Assembly (NCBI RefSeq): GCF_938010505.1
Contig: NZ_CALLVP010000082.1
Location: forward strand, 1 to 47,832
Source of the DNA: an uncultured Veillonella sp.
GTDB taxonomy: Bacteria; Bacillota; Negativicutes; Veillonellales; Veillonellaceae
Direction: 5' to 3'
DNA length: 47,832 bases
The notes beneath the pieces were generated by a model. That model had not been told where the DNA came from, did no database searches, and saw only the letters and a list, made by a program, of their open reading frames with translations. Below are positions 8,600 through 16,359 of the stretch, piece by piece. The position numbers were made by a program, and so were the translations under genes. Every line of letters starts with the position of its first letter. The stretch's first letter is position 1.

Positions 8600-8731
8600 T
8601 TGGTTATATACGTACTTTTATGTAATATGTGATATATTGAGGTAAGTCATATATATCGAGGCAACAATATGAGTTTCACGCCTTAAACATAGTCATATTA
8701 ATTTATATTTTTTTATAAAAGGAGATTTATC

Positions 8732-9103
8732 ATGAAAACAATTTTCACAGACAAAGCACCAGCAGCAGTAGGTCCTTACTCCCAAGCTAAAGTAGTAGGC
8801 GGTTTATTATTCGCTTCTGGTCAAATTCCACTCAATCCTGCAACTGGTTCAGTTGTTGAAGGTGGTATTGTAGAGCAAACTGAACAAGTATGCAAAAACA
8901 TTGATGCTGTATTGGCTGAAGCAGGTTCAGACTTCTCCGAAGTTATTAAAACAACTTGTTTCTTGGCTGATATCGCTGATTTCAAAGCTTTCAACGAAGT
9001 GTATGCTAAATACTTCACTTCTAAACCAGCTCGTTCTTGCGTAGCAGTAAAAGACCTTCCATTGGGTGTTTTGGTAGAAGTGGAAATTATTGCGGAAGTA
9101 TAA
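8732..9103 (+). CDS. ridA: RidA family reactive enamine/imine deaminase
   Basis: Homotrimeric cytoplasmic protein that hydrolyses 2-aminoacrylate and related enamines before they damage PLP enzymes. The 123-aa length matches the YjgF/YER057c/UK114 family. Hallmarks are APAAVGPYSQAK near residues 9-20, FASGQIPLNP near 29-38, and PARSCVAVKDLPLGVLVEVE near the end, including the catalytic arginine. A strong AAAGGAG site precedes the ATG. It lies one base ahead of the cysteine desulfidase, whose reaction yields 2-aminoacrylate, so the pairing is functionally meaningful. Confidence 0.95.
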   Translation: MKTIFTDKAPAAVGPYSQAKVVGGLLFASGQIPLNPATGSVVEGGIVEQTEQVCKNIDAVLAEAGSDFSEVIKTTCFLADIADFKAFNEVYAKYFTSKPARSCVAVKDLPLGVLVEVEIIAEV

Positions 9104-9104
9104 G

Positions 9105-10352
9105 ATGAATTATATTTCTTTGTTACAGTCAGAGATGCGTCCTGCCTTCGGTTGCACTGAGCCAATTGCATTGGCTTATGCGGCTGCGAAGGCAGTCTCT
9201 GTTTTAGATGAGTTTCCAAATCATATTCACGCACGATGCAGTGCGAATATTATTAAAAATGTTAAATCCGTAGTGATTCCAAACTCTGGGGGCCGCAAAG
9301 GACTTACGGCGGCTGCTACGCTTGGTGCTATCGTAGGTCACCCAGAGCGTGAATTAGAGGTATTGGAATCCGCTACAGATGAAGATCGTAAATGGCTTGG
9401 CACACTTCTTGATGCCAACTTCTGTACTGTTTCACTCGCTGAAGGCGTAGATAATCTATATATTGAAATCACCGCTGAAACAGATGAACATACGGCAGTA
9501 GTTCGTATTGAAAATGATCATACGAATGTAACTTATGTTTCTGTAGATGGCGAGATTATCTCTGAAACAATTAATGAAATAAAAGAAGCAGCTAAAACCG
9601 AATATGCTATGATTTTTGATAGCATTTACGAATTTTCCTTAACTGGTGATATTTCTGGTATCCTTCCTCAAATCAAACAACAGGTAGAGTATAATTCTGC
9701 TATTTCTAAGGAAGGTCTGTCTAATGATTATGGTGCTAACATTGGTCAATTGTTATTATTGGACGATGAAAATCCATCTCTTGAAACGAAATGTAAGGCT
9801 CGTGCCGCGGCCGGATCTGATGCGCGTATGAGCGGCTGTCCATTGCCTGTAGTTATTTGCTCTGGCTCTGGTAATCAAGGCTTAACCGTTTCTGTACCAA
9901 TTATTACGACTGCTGAGGAACTTGGCAAAAGTGATGATGAACTTTATCGCGCTCTCGTCTTTGCGAACTTGTTAACACTTTATGTTAAATCTGGCATCGG
10001 TAAATTGTCCGCATACTGCGGTGTTGTATCTGCGGGTGTGGTAAGTGTAGCAGGCATTGCCTTCTTGAAAGGTGATAGTAAAGATATAATCGAGAACACT
10101 CTTGTAAATGGTCTTGCAAGTCTATCTGGTATCGTATGTGACGGTGCGAAACCATCCTGTGCAGGTAAAATTGCAATCTCTCTTGATGGCGCTTTTATGG
10201 GATATAAACAAGCTCGCCTTAACAAAAACTACCAAAAAGGCGATGGTCTTGTAGCATTCTCCGTTGACGAAACCATCCGCAGCATCGGTGCTGTGGCACA
10301 AGGTATGAAAGAAACGGACGTAGTTATTTTGAATGAAATGCTAAAACACTAA
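9105..10352 (+). CDS. cyuA: L-cysteine desulfidase-like [4Fe-4S] protein (CyuA/UPF0597)
   Basis: Predicted to cleave L-cysteine to sulfide, ammonia and pyruvate. The 415-aa protein carries the UPF0597/serine-dehydratase-alpha-like cysteines: FGCTEPIAL near the N-terminus, ICSGSGNQG in the middle, and CGVVSAG plus CDGAKPSCAGK in the C-terminal half, which fits cluster ligation. The ATG at 9105 is preferred over an in-frame TTG at 9090, because it immediately follows the ridA stop (TAAGATG) and a GGAAGTA site lies inside ridA. Coupling with ridA suggests the toxic enamine intermediate is neutralised on site. No transporter gene follows. Confidence 0.88.
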   Translation: MNYISLLQSEMRPAFGCTEPIALAYAAAKAVSVLDEFPNHIHARCSANIIKNVKSVVIPNSGGRKGLTAAATLGAIVGHPERELEVLESATDEDRKWLGTLLDANFCTVSLAEGVDNLYIEITAETDEHTAVVRIENDHTNVTYVSVDGEIISETINEIKEAAKTEYAMIFDSIYEFSLTGDISGILPQIKQQVEYNSAISKEGLSNDYGANIGQLLLLDDENPSLETKCKARAAAGSDARMSGCPLPVVICSGSGNQGLTVSVPIITTAEELGKSDDELYRALVFANLLTLYVKSGIGKLSAYCGVVSAGVVSVAGIAFLKGDSKDIIENTLVNGLASLSGIVCDGAKPSCAGKIAISLDGAFMGYKQARLNKNYQKGDGLVAFSVDETIRSIGAVAQGMKETDVVILNEMLKH

Positions 10353-10380
10353 ACTGCATGTGATGTGTTTAGTTGAATAT

Positions 10381-10460
10381 AAAAAGAACCCTTCGTTGGT
10401 CTGTACCTTCAAAAATTGTGTCCAATTTGGGGGGTGTAGTTCACGTGAAGGGTTCTTTTT
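10381..10460. terminator. Bidirectional terminator with an unusual 52-bp interior
   Basis: A 14-bp perfect inverted repeat (AAAAAGAACCCTTC and complement) separates the convergent cyuA and MFS genes. The arms are split by 52 bp, far longer than a normal loop. The interior 10402-10443 begins TGTACCTTC and ends TAGTTCA, and resembles two IS3-family-like terminal sequences fused together. Confidence 0.7.
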
Positions 10461-10462
10461 GT

Positions 10463-11650
10463 TTATTGTAATTTTTTAGGATCTTTAAGTATTAATGACG
10501 CCCCAAGGCCCATTACTAGGAATGGCACGAGTGTCATCATGGCAATAGGTAAGGTGTAGGTGTCTGCAAGGTTACCTACTACAGGTGCGATGATACCGCC
10601 AATAGTTTGGCTCACGCCGAGGGTAATACCAGAGGCAAAGCCGATGCTTTTAGCGAGGTAGGTTTGACCTAGTACGATAACTGGGCTGTAGCTAATTGCT
10701 TTTGCGGCACCAATCATGAGTAGTAGTAGATAGGCTACAGGCATCATGATGACAGGGGAGAAGGTTGGCACTTCTGTTAATAGGAACATAGCTGGCAACC
10801 AAATTAATAGGGATAGTCTAATGATTTTGATAGGACCATATTTGTCGCCTAATAGACCGCCGATATATGTCATGAAGATGCCTATACTAAAGAATACGGT
10901 TAATGCAAAGCTACCTTGTTCTGGGCTAGTGCCGAGTTCACGAGTCCAGAAGATAGGAATAAATGCATTGATAACGCGGAAGTTTACCGATTGGCTTAGG
11001 ATGATAACGAACAAGATACCAAAGTATTTCCAGTAATTTTTGAGTGGTTTTGCTACAAGTGTAGGGTTTTCTGTAGCTACCGCTTGGTCGATAGTGCGTG
11101 CATGAGCTACTATGCGAGGCATGAGGATGAATAAAAGCGTTGATATGATAAGACCTACCACGGTGAAAGCCGCAAGTCCATGCGGACCTACTGTATAGGC
11201 AATAGAACCAGCAAAGAGGGGGCCGATGGCAAAACCGGAGCTACCACCGATGGCGAAGGTGCCCATGGCTTTCCCTTTTTTGCCACCACCGAGGCGGTTC
11301 ATGATCTTTGCTCCTTCAGGATGGAAGATAGAGGATCCAACACCGGCTAACGTGGCACAAACAAGTAAGCTTTCATAGGAGGTGACAAAACCCATTACAC
11401 CTGTGCTACAAGCAGAGAGTAAAACACCTAAAGCGATAAGCCGAGGTTGATTGATTTTGTCAGAAAGATACCCTAATAATGGTTGTAATAATGAAGATAA
11501 TGCTGTATTGGCTAAGATGAGAAAGCCCGCTTGTTCTAAGCTGAGTCCATAGGTATAGATGAACAGTGGTAAGAGGGCAGGCAATACACTTTGACAGGAG
11601 TCGTTAATCATATGACTCACTGTAATGAGATAAGGGTAATATTTTTTCAT
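10463..11650 (-). CDS. MFS transporter, fosmidomycin-resistance (Fsr) type
   Basis: A 395-aa inner-membrane permease with about twelve hydrophobic helices. The opening HMINDSCQSVLPALLPLF matches Fsr-like exporters, in which a His-x-x-x-Asp motif sits in helix 1. The loop GYLSDKINQPR after helix 2 and LLGDKYGPIK later are MFS cytoplasmic loop motifs. The substrate is unknown; family members export fosmidomycin or sugars and other small molecules. It is monocistronic, with the start just downstream of a terminator hairpin (11667-11696). That hairpin probably belonged to the tRNA-Ser before element 1 inserted, so the MFS promoter must lie in the short stretch between. Confidence 0.87.
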   Translation of the reverse strand: MKKYYPYLITVSHMINDSCQSVLPALLPLFIYTYGLSLEQAGFLILANTALSSLLQPLLGYLSDKINQPRLIALGVLLSACSTGVMGFVTSYESLLVCATLAGVGSSIFHPEGAKIMNRLGGGKKGKAMGTFAIGGSSGFAIGPLFAGSIAYTVGPHGLAAFTVVGLIISTLLFILMPRIVAHARTIDQAVATENPTLVAKPLKNYWKYFGILFVIILSQSVNFRVINAFIPIFWTRELGTSPEQGSFALTVFFSIGIFMTYIGGLLGDKYGPIKIIRLSLLIWLPAMFLLTEVPTFSPVIMMPVAYLLLLMIGAAKAISYSPVIVLGQTYLAKSIGFASGITLGVSQTIGGIIAPVVGNLADTYTLPIAMMTLVPFLVMGLGASLILKDPKKLQ

Positions 11651-11666
11651 AGTAGTGGTCCCTTCG

Positions 11667-11696
11667 CAAAAAAGCGCTAACCACGGTTAGCGCTTT
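11667..11696 (-). terminator. Displaced tRNA-Ser terminator (inferred)
   Basis: AAAGCGCTAACC pairs with GGTTAGCGCTTT and is followed on the minus strand by six T. It lies just outside the left end of element 1. Since the tRNA-Ser reads leftward from the right end, this hairpin probably terminated that tRNA before the insertion. Confidence 0.75.
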
Positions 11697-11707
11697 ATAT
11701 ATTTTAT

Positions 11708-11733
11708 ATGGCAGAGAATTAGGGAGTAGAACC
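11708..11733. repeat. Left attachment site (att) of element 1
   Basis: A 26-bp stretch starting ATGGCAGAG matches the 3' end of the tRNA-Ser gene (19146-19171) at 21 of 26 positions, the first nine being identical. The identical part contains the CCA end and acceptor strand on the minus strand. The divergent part mimics the T-arm and would be element-derived. Confidence 0.65.
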
Positions 11734-11779
11734 TAAAAAGCGCGTAAATACTGGTGTTGTTTGATTTTTCAATATCTCT

Positions 11780-11801
11780 ATGGGGCAAGTTATGGGGCAA
11801 G
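11780..11801. repeat. Integrase arm-site pair, left end
   Basis: Two copies of ATGGGGCAAG start 12 bp apart (11780 and 11792). The same 9-bp core, also with 12-bp spacing and in the same orientation, recurs near the right end, as expected of tyrosine-recombinase arm-type sites. Confidence 0.6.
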
Positions 11802-11802
11802 C

Positions 11803-12960
11803 CTAACCATTTCTAGCGTTTAGCTTGTTTATGACGTCCTCATTCATTGCCTGTGTTACGTGAGTATATATGCTTAATGTAGTGGCAGGATCATTATGTC
11901 CTACACGCTGCATTATGGCTTTTAGCGGCACGCCTAATTCTGATAAGATACTAATATGAGTATGTCTAAATATGTGCGTAGTGATGTGTTTATCGCCTAT
12001 AGATACGCGTTTTAGTATTTTGTTGATGTATTGCATGTCATAAGGATTGCCACGCTTAGCCGTGAATATATAGCCTTGTTCATGGTAGCCATTGAACCAT
12101 AAAGAGCGGCGTTTGTTTTCTGTTGTGATCCGTTCTAATATGCGAACGGCTCTATCGCATAGCTTTATATCTCTAACAGAATAAATGTTTTTAGGCGTTC
12201 CGCGCTTTATTTCGCTACTATTATTACAATGATACTGTAATGTGCCATTAATATTAATAGTGGCTTTTTCTTTGTCATAGTCGCAATAACGTAAGGCCAA
12301 CAATTCGCCAATTCTTAGACCTGTAAGACTTATAAATTCTACCAATAGGGATATTCTGGGGCTTATATCGTTTAATTGCCTTAGAACCTCTTTTAACTCC
12401 ATATTATCAAGAAATTTATTTTGCTTTTTAGCCACCTCATCGCGGCTGAAAGGCTTTTTTATTATTTTAATGTCCTCTATGTCCTGAATGTCTTTTACTA
12501 GGCCTCTACGTTTAGCATAACGAAAAATAGCCCTAACCGTTGTCATTAATGACTTGCTATAGTGATAGCTACGATTTTCTACATAATATACTTTATTTGC
12601 TAGCTCCTCAATCATAATAGGTGTTACTTTGATGATTGGTATATCAGTAGGGATATACTTAAAAATCTTTTTAACGTGGGTATTATGGTTTACGTGGGTG
12701 GCTAGTTTTACAGTAGGCCTGGTATGATCTAGCCATAAATGCGCCACCTCATGCAGCGTTATATATTTGTCTTGCTCATAGCCGTCTAATATTTGTGCTA
12801 TTTTTTCATGTAGCAGTTTAGAGGCTTGTTTTTTATATGTAGGACTATTTCCATTTAAAGAAATACTAACACGCTTTAATTTGCCTGTTGTAGGGCAATT
12901 ATAGCGTTCATAATATATGTATTTTGTTCCTGTGTTTGTGGCTCTTTCTTCTATCCACAT
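11803..12960 (-). CDS. int: Tyrosine recombinase (integrase) of element 1
   Basis: A 385-aa phage-type integrase. The N-terminus (residues 1-60) resembles an arm-DNA-binding domain, residues about 70-170 are the SAM-like core-binding domain, and the catalytic domain follows. Catalytic residues are visible as LTGLRIGELLALR (Arg I), HIFRHTH (His-x-x-Arg), GHNDPATTLSIYTH (His/Tyr nucleophile). It lies at the end of the element opposite the tRNA and reads outward. The AAAGGCGG ribosome site lies before the ATG. It is downstream of the repressor gene by 29 bp, so both form a leftward operon as in PICIs. It should drive integration into the tRNA-Ser 3' end. Confidence 0.95.
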   Translation of the reverse strand: MWIEERATNTGTKYIYYERYNCPTTGKLKRVSISLNGNSPTYKKQASKLLHEKIAQILDGYEQDKYITLHEVAHLWLDHTRPTVKLATHVNHNTHVKKIFKYIPTDIPIIKVTPIMIEELANKVYYVENRSYHYSKSLMTTVRAIFRYAKRRGLVKDIQDIEDIKIIKKPFSRDEVAKKQNKFLDNMELKEVLRQLNDISPRISLLVEFISLTGLRIGELLALRYCDYDKEKATININGTLQYHCNNSSEIKRGTPKNIYSVRDIKLCDRAVRILERITTENKRRSLWFNGYHEQGYIFTAKRGNPYDMQYINKILKRVSIGDKHITTHIFRHTHISILSELGVPLKAIMQRVGHNDPATTLSIYTHVTQAMNEDVINKLNARNG

Positions 12961-12989
12961 ATTAACCGCCTTTCATAGGCGATAAGTAC

Positions 12990-13412
12990 TTATTTAAATC
13001 GTTCTGATAAGCTAATTAAGAAAATAGATAGCTCTTTATCTGTCATCATATGGGGAAGTTGCTTTATAAAAAATTCTCTATCCGCAGTTTTACTATTCTT
13101 GTATTGATTTTTTAAGCTCAATGGGTTTATATCGTTTATGTTATCTATGGTCTTTTTTAAATTAGTAATATTATATTTAATTAACTGATCAAGTCCCGTA
13201 TTTTCATAGAAATAAGATATATCTTTTCCACTCAATTTAGCCAGTTTATTAAGTTTATCAATTCTTGGGGAGGCTTTTCCGGTTTCCCATAGGGATATAG
13301 TCGCCTTAGATACTCCTAATTTATTGCCTAGTTCCTCACCAGATAAACCTAACTGTATTCTAACTGATTTTATAAGTTCGCCTTGTTTTTTTTGTACGTC
13401 AGTATAGTCCAT
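12990..13412 (-). CDS. XRE-family repressor (Stl-like), no peptidase domain
   Basis: A 140-aa protein with an N-terminal helix-turn-helix of the XRE/Cro-CI type: residues about 12-65, with SGEELGNKLGVSKATISLWETGKASP as the recognition region. The rest is a short helical C-terminus. There is no S24 LexA/CI-like autocleavage domain, so RecA-driven cleavage is not expected. As in staphylococcal islands, derepression would come from a helper-phage protein (inference). A GAGGTGA ribosome site precedes the ATG. It is divergent from the Cro-like gene across a 142-bp region holding two near-identical 16-bp operators. Confidence 0.88.
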   Translation of the reverse strand: MDYTDVQKKQGELIKSVRIQLGLSGEELGNKLGVSKATISLWETGKASPRIDKLNKLAKLSGKDISYFYENTGLDQLIKYNITNLKKTIDNINDINPLSLKNQYKNSKTADREFFIKQLPHMMTDKELSIFLISLSERFK

Positions 13413-13485
13413 ATAATCACCTCATGTTTAATATATTATAAACTAAACTTTATTTCAAGGCTCATGTATTGCAATATGAATATTC

Positions 13486-13534
13486 AGTTTATTTTAAACT
13501 TGACATATAGAAAAATAAAGTTTAGAATAAACTT
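13486..13534. promoter_or_regulatory. Twin operators over the rightward promoter
   Basis: Two 16-bp palindromic sites of form AGTTTA-N4-AAACTT occupy 13486-13501 and 13519-13534. A further half-site cluster, TAAACTTTATTT, lies at 13444-13455 on the repressor-promoter side. They overlap the -35 and -10 of the rightward promoter, so repressor binding should block it. Confidence 0.75.
13500..13528 (+). promoter_or_regulatory. Rightward early promoter of element 1
   Basis: TTGACA and TAGAAT are separated by exactly 17 bp. The boxes lie 27 bp upstream of the Cro-like gene start and are overlapped by the two operators. Confidence 0.8.
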
Positions 13535-13554
13535 AACAAAAAGGAGGTGAGAAA

Positions 13555-13767
13555 TTGAAAGAGTTCAATAAATTAGTTGGTTATCGTAATCGATGTGGCC
13601 TATCTCAAAAGGTTCTAGGTAGACATATCGGAATAACTGGCGAGTCATATGGGCGCAAAGAGAATGGAAAGGCTCCATTTACACGTGAAGAGATGAAAAC
13701 GATCCATACTGTACTTGAGACTGAATTAAATGAACCTATTAGTTTTACAGAATTATTTAATATTTAA
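13555..13767 (+). CDS. Cro/Str-like XRE regulator
   Basis: A 70-aa protein with one helix-turn-helix (NRCGLSQKVLGRHIGITGESYGRKENG), the Cro-like counterpart of the divergent repressor. It uses a TTG start, decided by an AAGGAGGTG ribosome site six bases upstream; no ATG is available in frame. It is the first gene of the rightward early operon and probably controls the lysogeny/induction switch by binding the same operators. Function is inferred from position and motif. Confidence 0.8.
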   Translation: MKEFNKLVGYRNRCGLSQKVLGRHIGITGESYGRKENGKAPFTREEMKTIHTVLETELNEPISFTELFNI

Positions 13768-13863
13768 TATGACGCAAATCAAACCTCATATAATCATCTC
13801 AAAGCGTTGTATTAAGGTAAAAGAAAAACGCCGCCATAATAGGCAGCGTGGAAAGGTTAATAT

Positions 13864-14103
13864 ATGAAGATTGTTGAAAGTGTAACGCCGATAGATCAAC
13901 GATACATACAATATAAGAATATTGGCAAGGCTTATGATTTAAGCCGCATGCAGGTATATAGGCTAATTCAACGAATGAAACGTACCGCAAAATACAAAAA
14001 ATCATTCGTTGATATTGGGCCTAAATGTAAGTTAGTTAAATTAAATGATTTTGATGAGTTTTTCAAGTCTACTCATAACCAATATTTAACTAAAGAGGTA
14101 TAG
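13864..14103 (+). CDS. AlpA/Xis-like DNA-binding protein
   Basis: A 79-aa protein with a predicted helix-turn-helix in YKNIGKAYDLSRMQVYRLIQRMK (residues about 17-39). It also has a C-terminal segment, LVKLNDFDEFFKS, typical of excisionase and MerR-like wing regions. Its place between the Cro-like gene and the replication gene is where PICIs carry xis or an AlpA-type activator. The GGAAAGG ribosome site precedes the ATG. Whether it promotes excision or activates transcription is not visible. Confidence 0.65.
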   Translation: MKIVESVTPIDQRYIQYKNIGKAYDLSRMQVYRLIQRMKRTAKYKKSFVDIGPKCKLVKLNDFDEFFKSTHNQYLTKEV

Positions 14104-14164
14104 TAAAATACCTTTCTATTATTATATCAAATTGATAAGGGAACATAAAGGGGGGACGGCTTTT

Positions 14165-15526
14165 TTGAGTGTTAAAAAATCATCGTTTTATGACGGTAAA
14201 AAGTTTTTACATAATAAAATGGGGGACTATTTAATTAAAAAATATCATTTAAAACGTATTATTAATGAAAATTTGTTAGACGGTGCGCCGCCTGATGATG
14301 TAGATATATATTTCTTTAACCCTAAAAATAATAATTATGAACCGTTTAGTAAATCGGAATGTAATAGGCTTATTATTCTTGAAGATAAAGAATTAAAAAC
14401 CAATGCACGTAAAGAGGTATGGGAGTATATCAAAAGTATAATTAGTGATTGTTATATTACTGATCCTCATATAGTAGGATGTTTGAATTGCCTTGTTAAT
14501 ATAAGGACTGGTAAAGCATTACAGAAAACGCCTGATACGATATTAAGAAATTACATACCTGTTAAGTATGATCCTGAAGCCTTAGAAAATGATGTATTAG
14601 ATACATTCATGAAAAATCTGTTTGGTGATGATAGAGAAATGCATACATTTATTTATCAGATCATTGCATATGGTTTATGGCCTGACAATCATCTACAAAA
14701 ATTCTTTATTTTGTTTGGTGAGGGCGGCAACGGTAAGAGTACATTTCTTAATTTACTAAAACCATTTTATGGCCGTGAAAATATTAGTATTTTAGGCCTG
14801 GTTAAATTTGGTGATGATAGGTATATTGGTAGTCTTTATGGAAAAATGGTTAATCTAGGTGATGATATAGAGGCAGGTGCATTGTTAGAAAGCGCAGTAC
14901 TAAAAAAGGTTGTTAGTGGTGAGCCAGTACATGCTAACCCTAAATTTGGCCTTATGTTTGCCTTTGTAGTAACACAAAAACTATTATTTTCAGCTAACTC
15001 AGTACCACGCATTACAGATACATCGCAAGGCATGGCCGATAGACTTATCGTTATACCATTCACGCAGCGTATTAGGGGAACGGCTACGGCAGTACCTAAT
15101 ATAGTGCAAGAAATTGTTAAAAGCGGTGGTTTATCAGTGCTGCTGAATAGAGTATTAAAAGAGGTACCTAATATTATAAATGGGATCCATATACCGCAAT
15201 TAGTACAAGCAGCAACTCAAAAACATATGACTGATACGAACCCAGTAGCACTATTTGTTAGTGATATGAATGAAAGCGGTTGGCGTATTGATACTGGCAG
15301 TAGTTTTGAGGGGTTAGCAGAGATTAAAGCTATATCAGATTTAACTACCGTACAAGTCTATAACCTCTATAAAGAGTGGTGTAAAGAGAATGGATATAAG
15401 CCGTTGGCGAATAATACGTTTGGGCGTGAATTAGGTAGATTAGGATATGAAAGTATTCAAATTGGTATGGGTTTATTGCGTGGTAAGCGTGCATACCAAA
15501 AGATTGAAAGTGTAACTATTGTGTAA
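14165..15526 (+). CDS. D5-type replicative helicase (primase C-terminal family)
   Basis: A 453-aa protein of the phage/plasmid P4-type primase-helicase family. Walker A is FGEGGNGKSTFLNLL, Walker B-like VNLGDDIEAG, with D5_N-type sequence before them and a C-terminal winged-helix-like part (TTVQVYNLYKEWCKENGYKPLANNTFGRELGRLG). The N-terminal archaeo-eukaryotic primase domain of full-length members is absent: fewer than 200 residues precede Walker A. A TTG at 14165 is chosen because a run of six G sits nine bases upstream; an in-frame TTG at 14132 has no such site. It should unwind the origin iterons just downstream. Confidence 0.87.
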   Translation: MSVKKSSFYDGKKFLHNKMGDYLIKKYHLKRIINENLLDGAPPDDVDIYFFNPKNNNYEPFSKSECNRLIILEDKELKTNARKEVWEYIKSIISDCYITDPHIVGCLNCLVNIRTGKALQKTPDTILRNYIPVKYDPEALENDVLDTFMKNLFGDDREMHTFIYQIIAYGLWPDNHLQKFFILFGEGGNGKSTFLNLLKPFYGRENISILGLVKFGDDRYIGSLYGKMVNLGDDIEAGALLESAVLKKVVSGEPVHANPKFGLMFAFVVTQKLLFSANSVPRITDTSQGMADRLIVIPFTQRIRGTATAVPNIVQEIVKSGGLSVLLNRVLKEVPNIINGIHIPQLVQAATQKHMTDTNPVALFVSDMNESGWRIDTGSSFEGLAEIKAISDLTTVQVYNLYKEWCKENGYKPLANNTFGRELGRLGYESIQIGMGLLRGKRAYQKIESVTIV

Positions 15527-15588
15527 CTAGAAAATAATCTTATCTAGTTACATAGTAAATGCAGATAATATCTATGTTTATGGGTTGT

Positions 15589-15689
15589 TGTAACAGGCGT
15601 AACAGGTATTTTTATATTAATAGGATAATTTATATAAGTTCATTAAATATCTTATAAAGTTTTGTGTATTAACCTGTTATCTTGTTACA
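15589..15689. other. Candidate replication origin of element 1
   Basis: Two tandem 9-bp iterons, GTAACAGGC and GTAACAGGT (15590-15607), face two inverted copies, ACCTGTTAT and CTTGTTACA (15672-15689). Between them lies a 64-bp almost pure A+T stretch. Staphylococcal islands have the same layout directly after their helicase gene. Confidence 0.65.
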
Positions 15690-15760
15690 AAGGCATGAAT
15701 ACTACATTTATGCTGTGACATTACCGGTTGCAAACCAGTTACAAATAGGAGGTAAATATC

Positions 15761-15922
15761 ATGGAATTTGATAGCTTAGATAAAATTATAAAATGTGTTG
15801 GTAAGAAGTTAAAAAACAATGAAGTAGATCTTGTTTGTGCAATCGCTCATATAGCTGTAATGAGTTATAAGAAAGGCTATAATGACGCTGCTGAAGAATT
15901 AAAATTAAAGGAAAAGGCATAA
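15761..15922 (+). CDS. Small protein of unknown function (53 aa)
   Basis: A 53-aa ORF with a very strong AGGAGGT ribosome site ten bases before the ATG. The product is helical and lysine-rich with a central segment CAIAHIAVMSYKKGYNDAAEELK; no family recognised. It is followed one base later by the next small ORF, so three small genes (15761-16324) form a tight unit between the origin candidate and the late module. Confidence 0.7.
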   Translation: MEFDSLDKIIKCVGKKLKNNEVDLVCAIAHIAVMSYKKGYNDAAEELKLKEKA

Positions 15923-15923
15923 T

Positions 15924-16166
15924 ATGAATACAAATTTAAATGAATATGAGAATATAAAAGGCCTCAAAAAAGAATATATAGATAAGATCAGCGCGGTTGT
16001 GAATGGGCATACCAATAAAGTAACCTTGTTGGCGTTGACTAAAACAGAGTTTAATATTATTCAAGATGAATTTGGTAATATGCTAGATGTTACAGTTACT
16101 TGTGAGCATATTTTTAATAATAAGCAGTTGATTGTAACGGCTGTTTTAAGTAGGAGAGAATTATGA
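15924..16166 (+). CDS. Small protein of unknown function (80 aa)
   Basis: An 80-aa ORF with an AAAGGAAAAGG ribosome site inside the end of the preceding gene. The sequence is mixed alpha/beta without a recognisable domain. Its TGA stop overlaps the next start as ATGA. In related islands such genes often modulate the helper phage, but nothing in this sequence shows that. Confidence 0.7.
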   Translation: MNTNLNEYENIKGLKKEYIDKISAVVNGHTNKVTLLALTKTEFNIIQDEFGNMLDVTVTCEHIFNNKQLIVTAVLSRREL

Positions 16167-16324
16167 AAATACATTTCTCGTGTAGTAATGAGGCGGAGTA
16201 TATCCGCCTCAATCCTATCATTAATTTATTGAGGACTGATAGAACCCTAAAATATAAAGAAAAAATAGATAATCAAGGCCGAAAACAGATTTATTTTGTA
16301 TCAAGAAAAAGGCCGCAAGCATAG
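16163..16324 (+). CDS. Small basic protein of unknown function (53 aa)
   Basis: A 53-aa ORF starting in a 4-bp ATGA overlap with the previous gene, with TAGGAGAG upstream. It ends in a very basic tail, SRKRPQA. The segment IRLNPIINLLRTDRTLKYKEKI has no recognised family. Translational coupling and the ribosome site support it as real. Confidence 0.65.
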   Translation: MKIHFSCSNEAEYIRLNPIINLLRTDRTLKYKEKIDNQGRKQIYFVSRKRPQA

Positions 16325-16359
16325 GTAAGGTATAGGTTTATAGAAATATACCCCCTCTA

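Noticed and set aside
13769..13867. A 32-codon ORF between the Cro-like and Xis-like genes, overlapping the latter's start
   Set aside because: It has no ribosome site, the only Shine-Dalgarno nearby serves the next gene, and its highly basic sequence resembles nothing known.
16192..16210. Hairpin GGCGGA...TCCGCC inside the 53-aa ORF at 16163
   Set aside because: It lies within the coding sequence, is short and has no T-run; no role can be argued.
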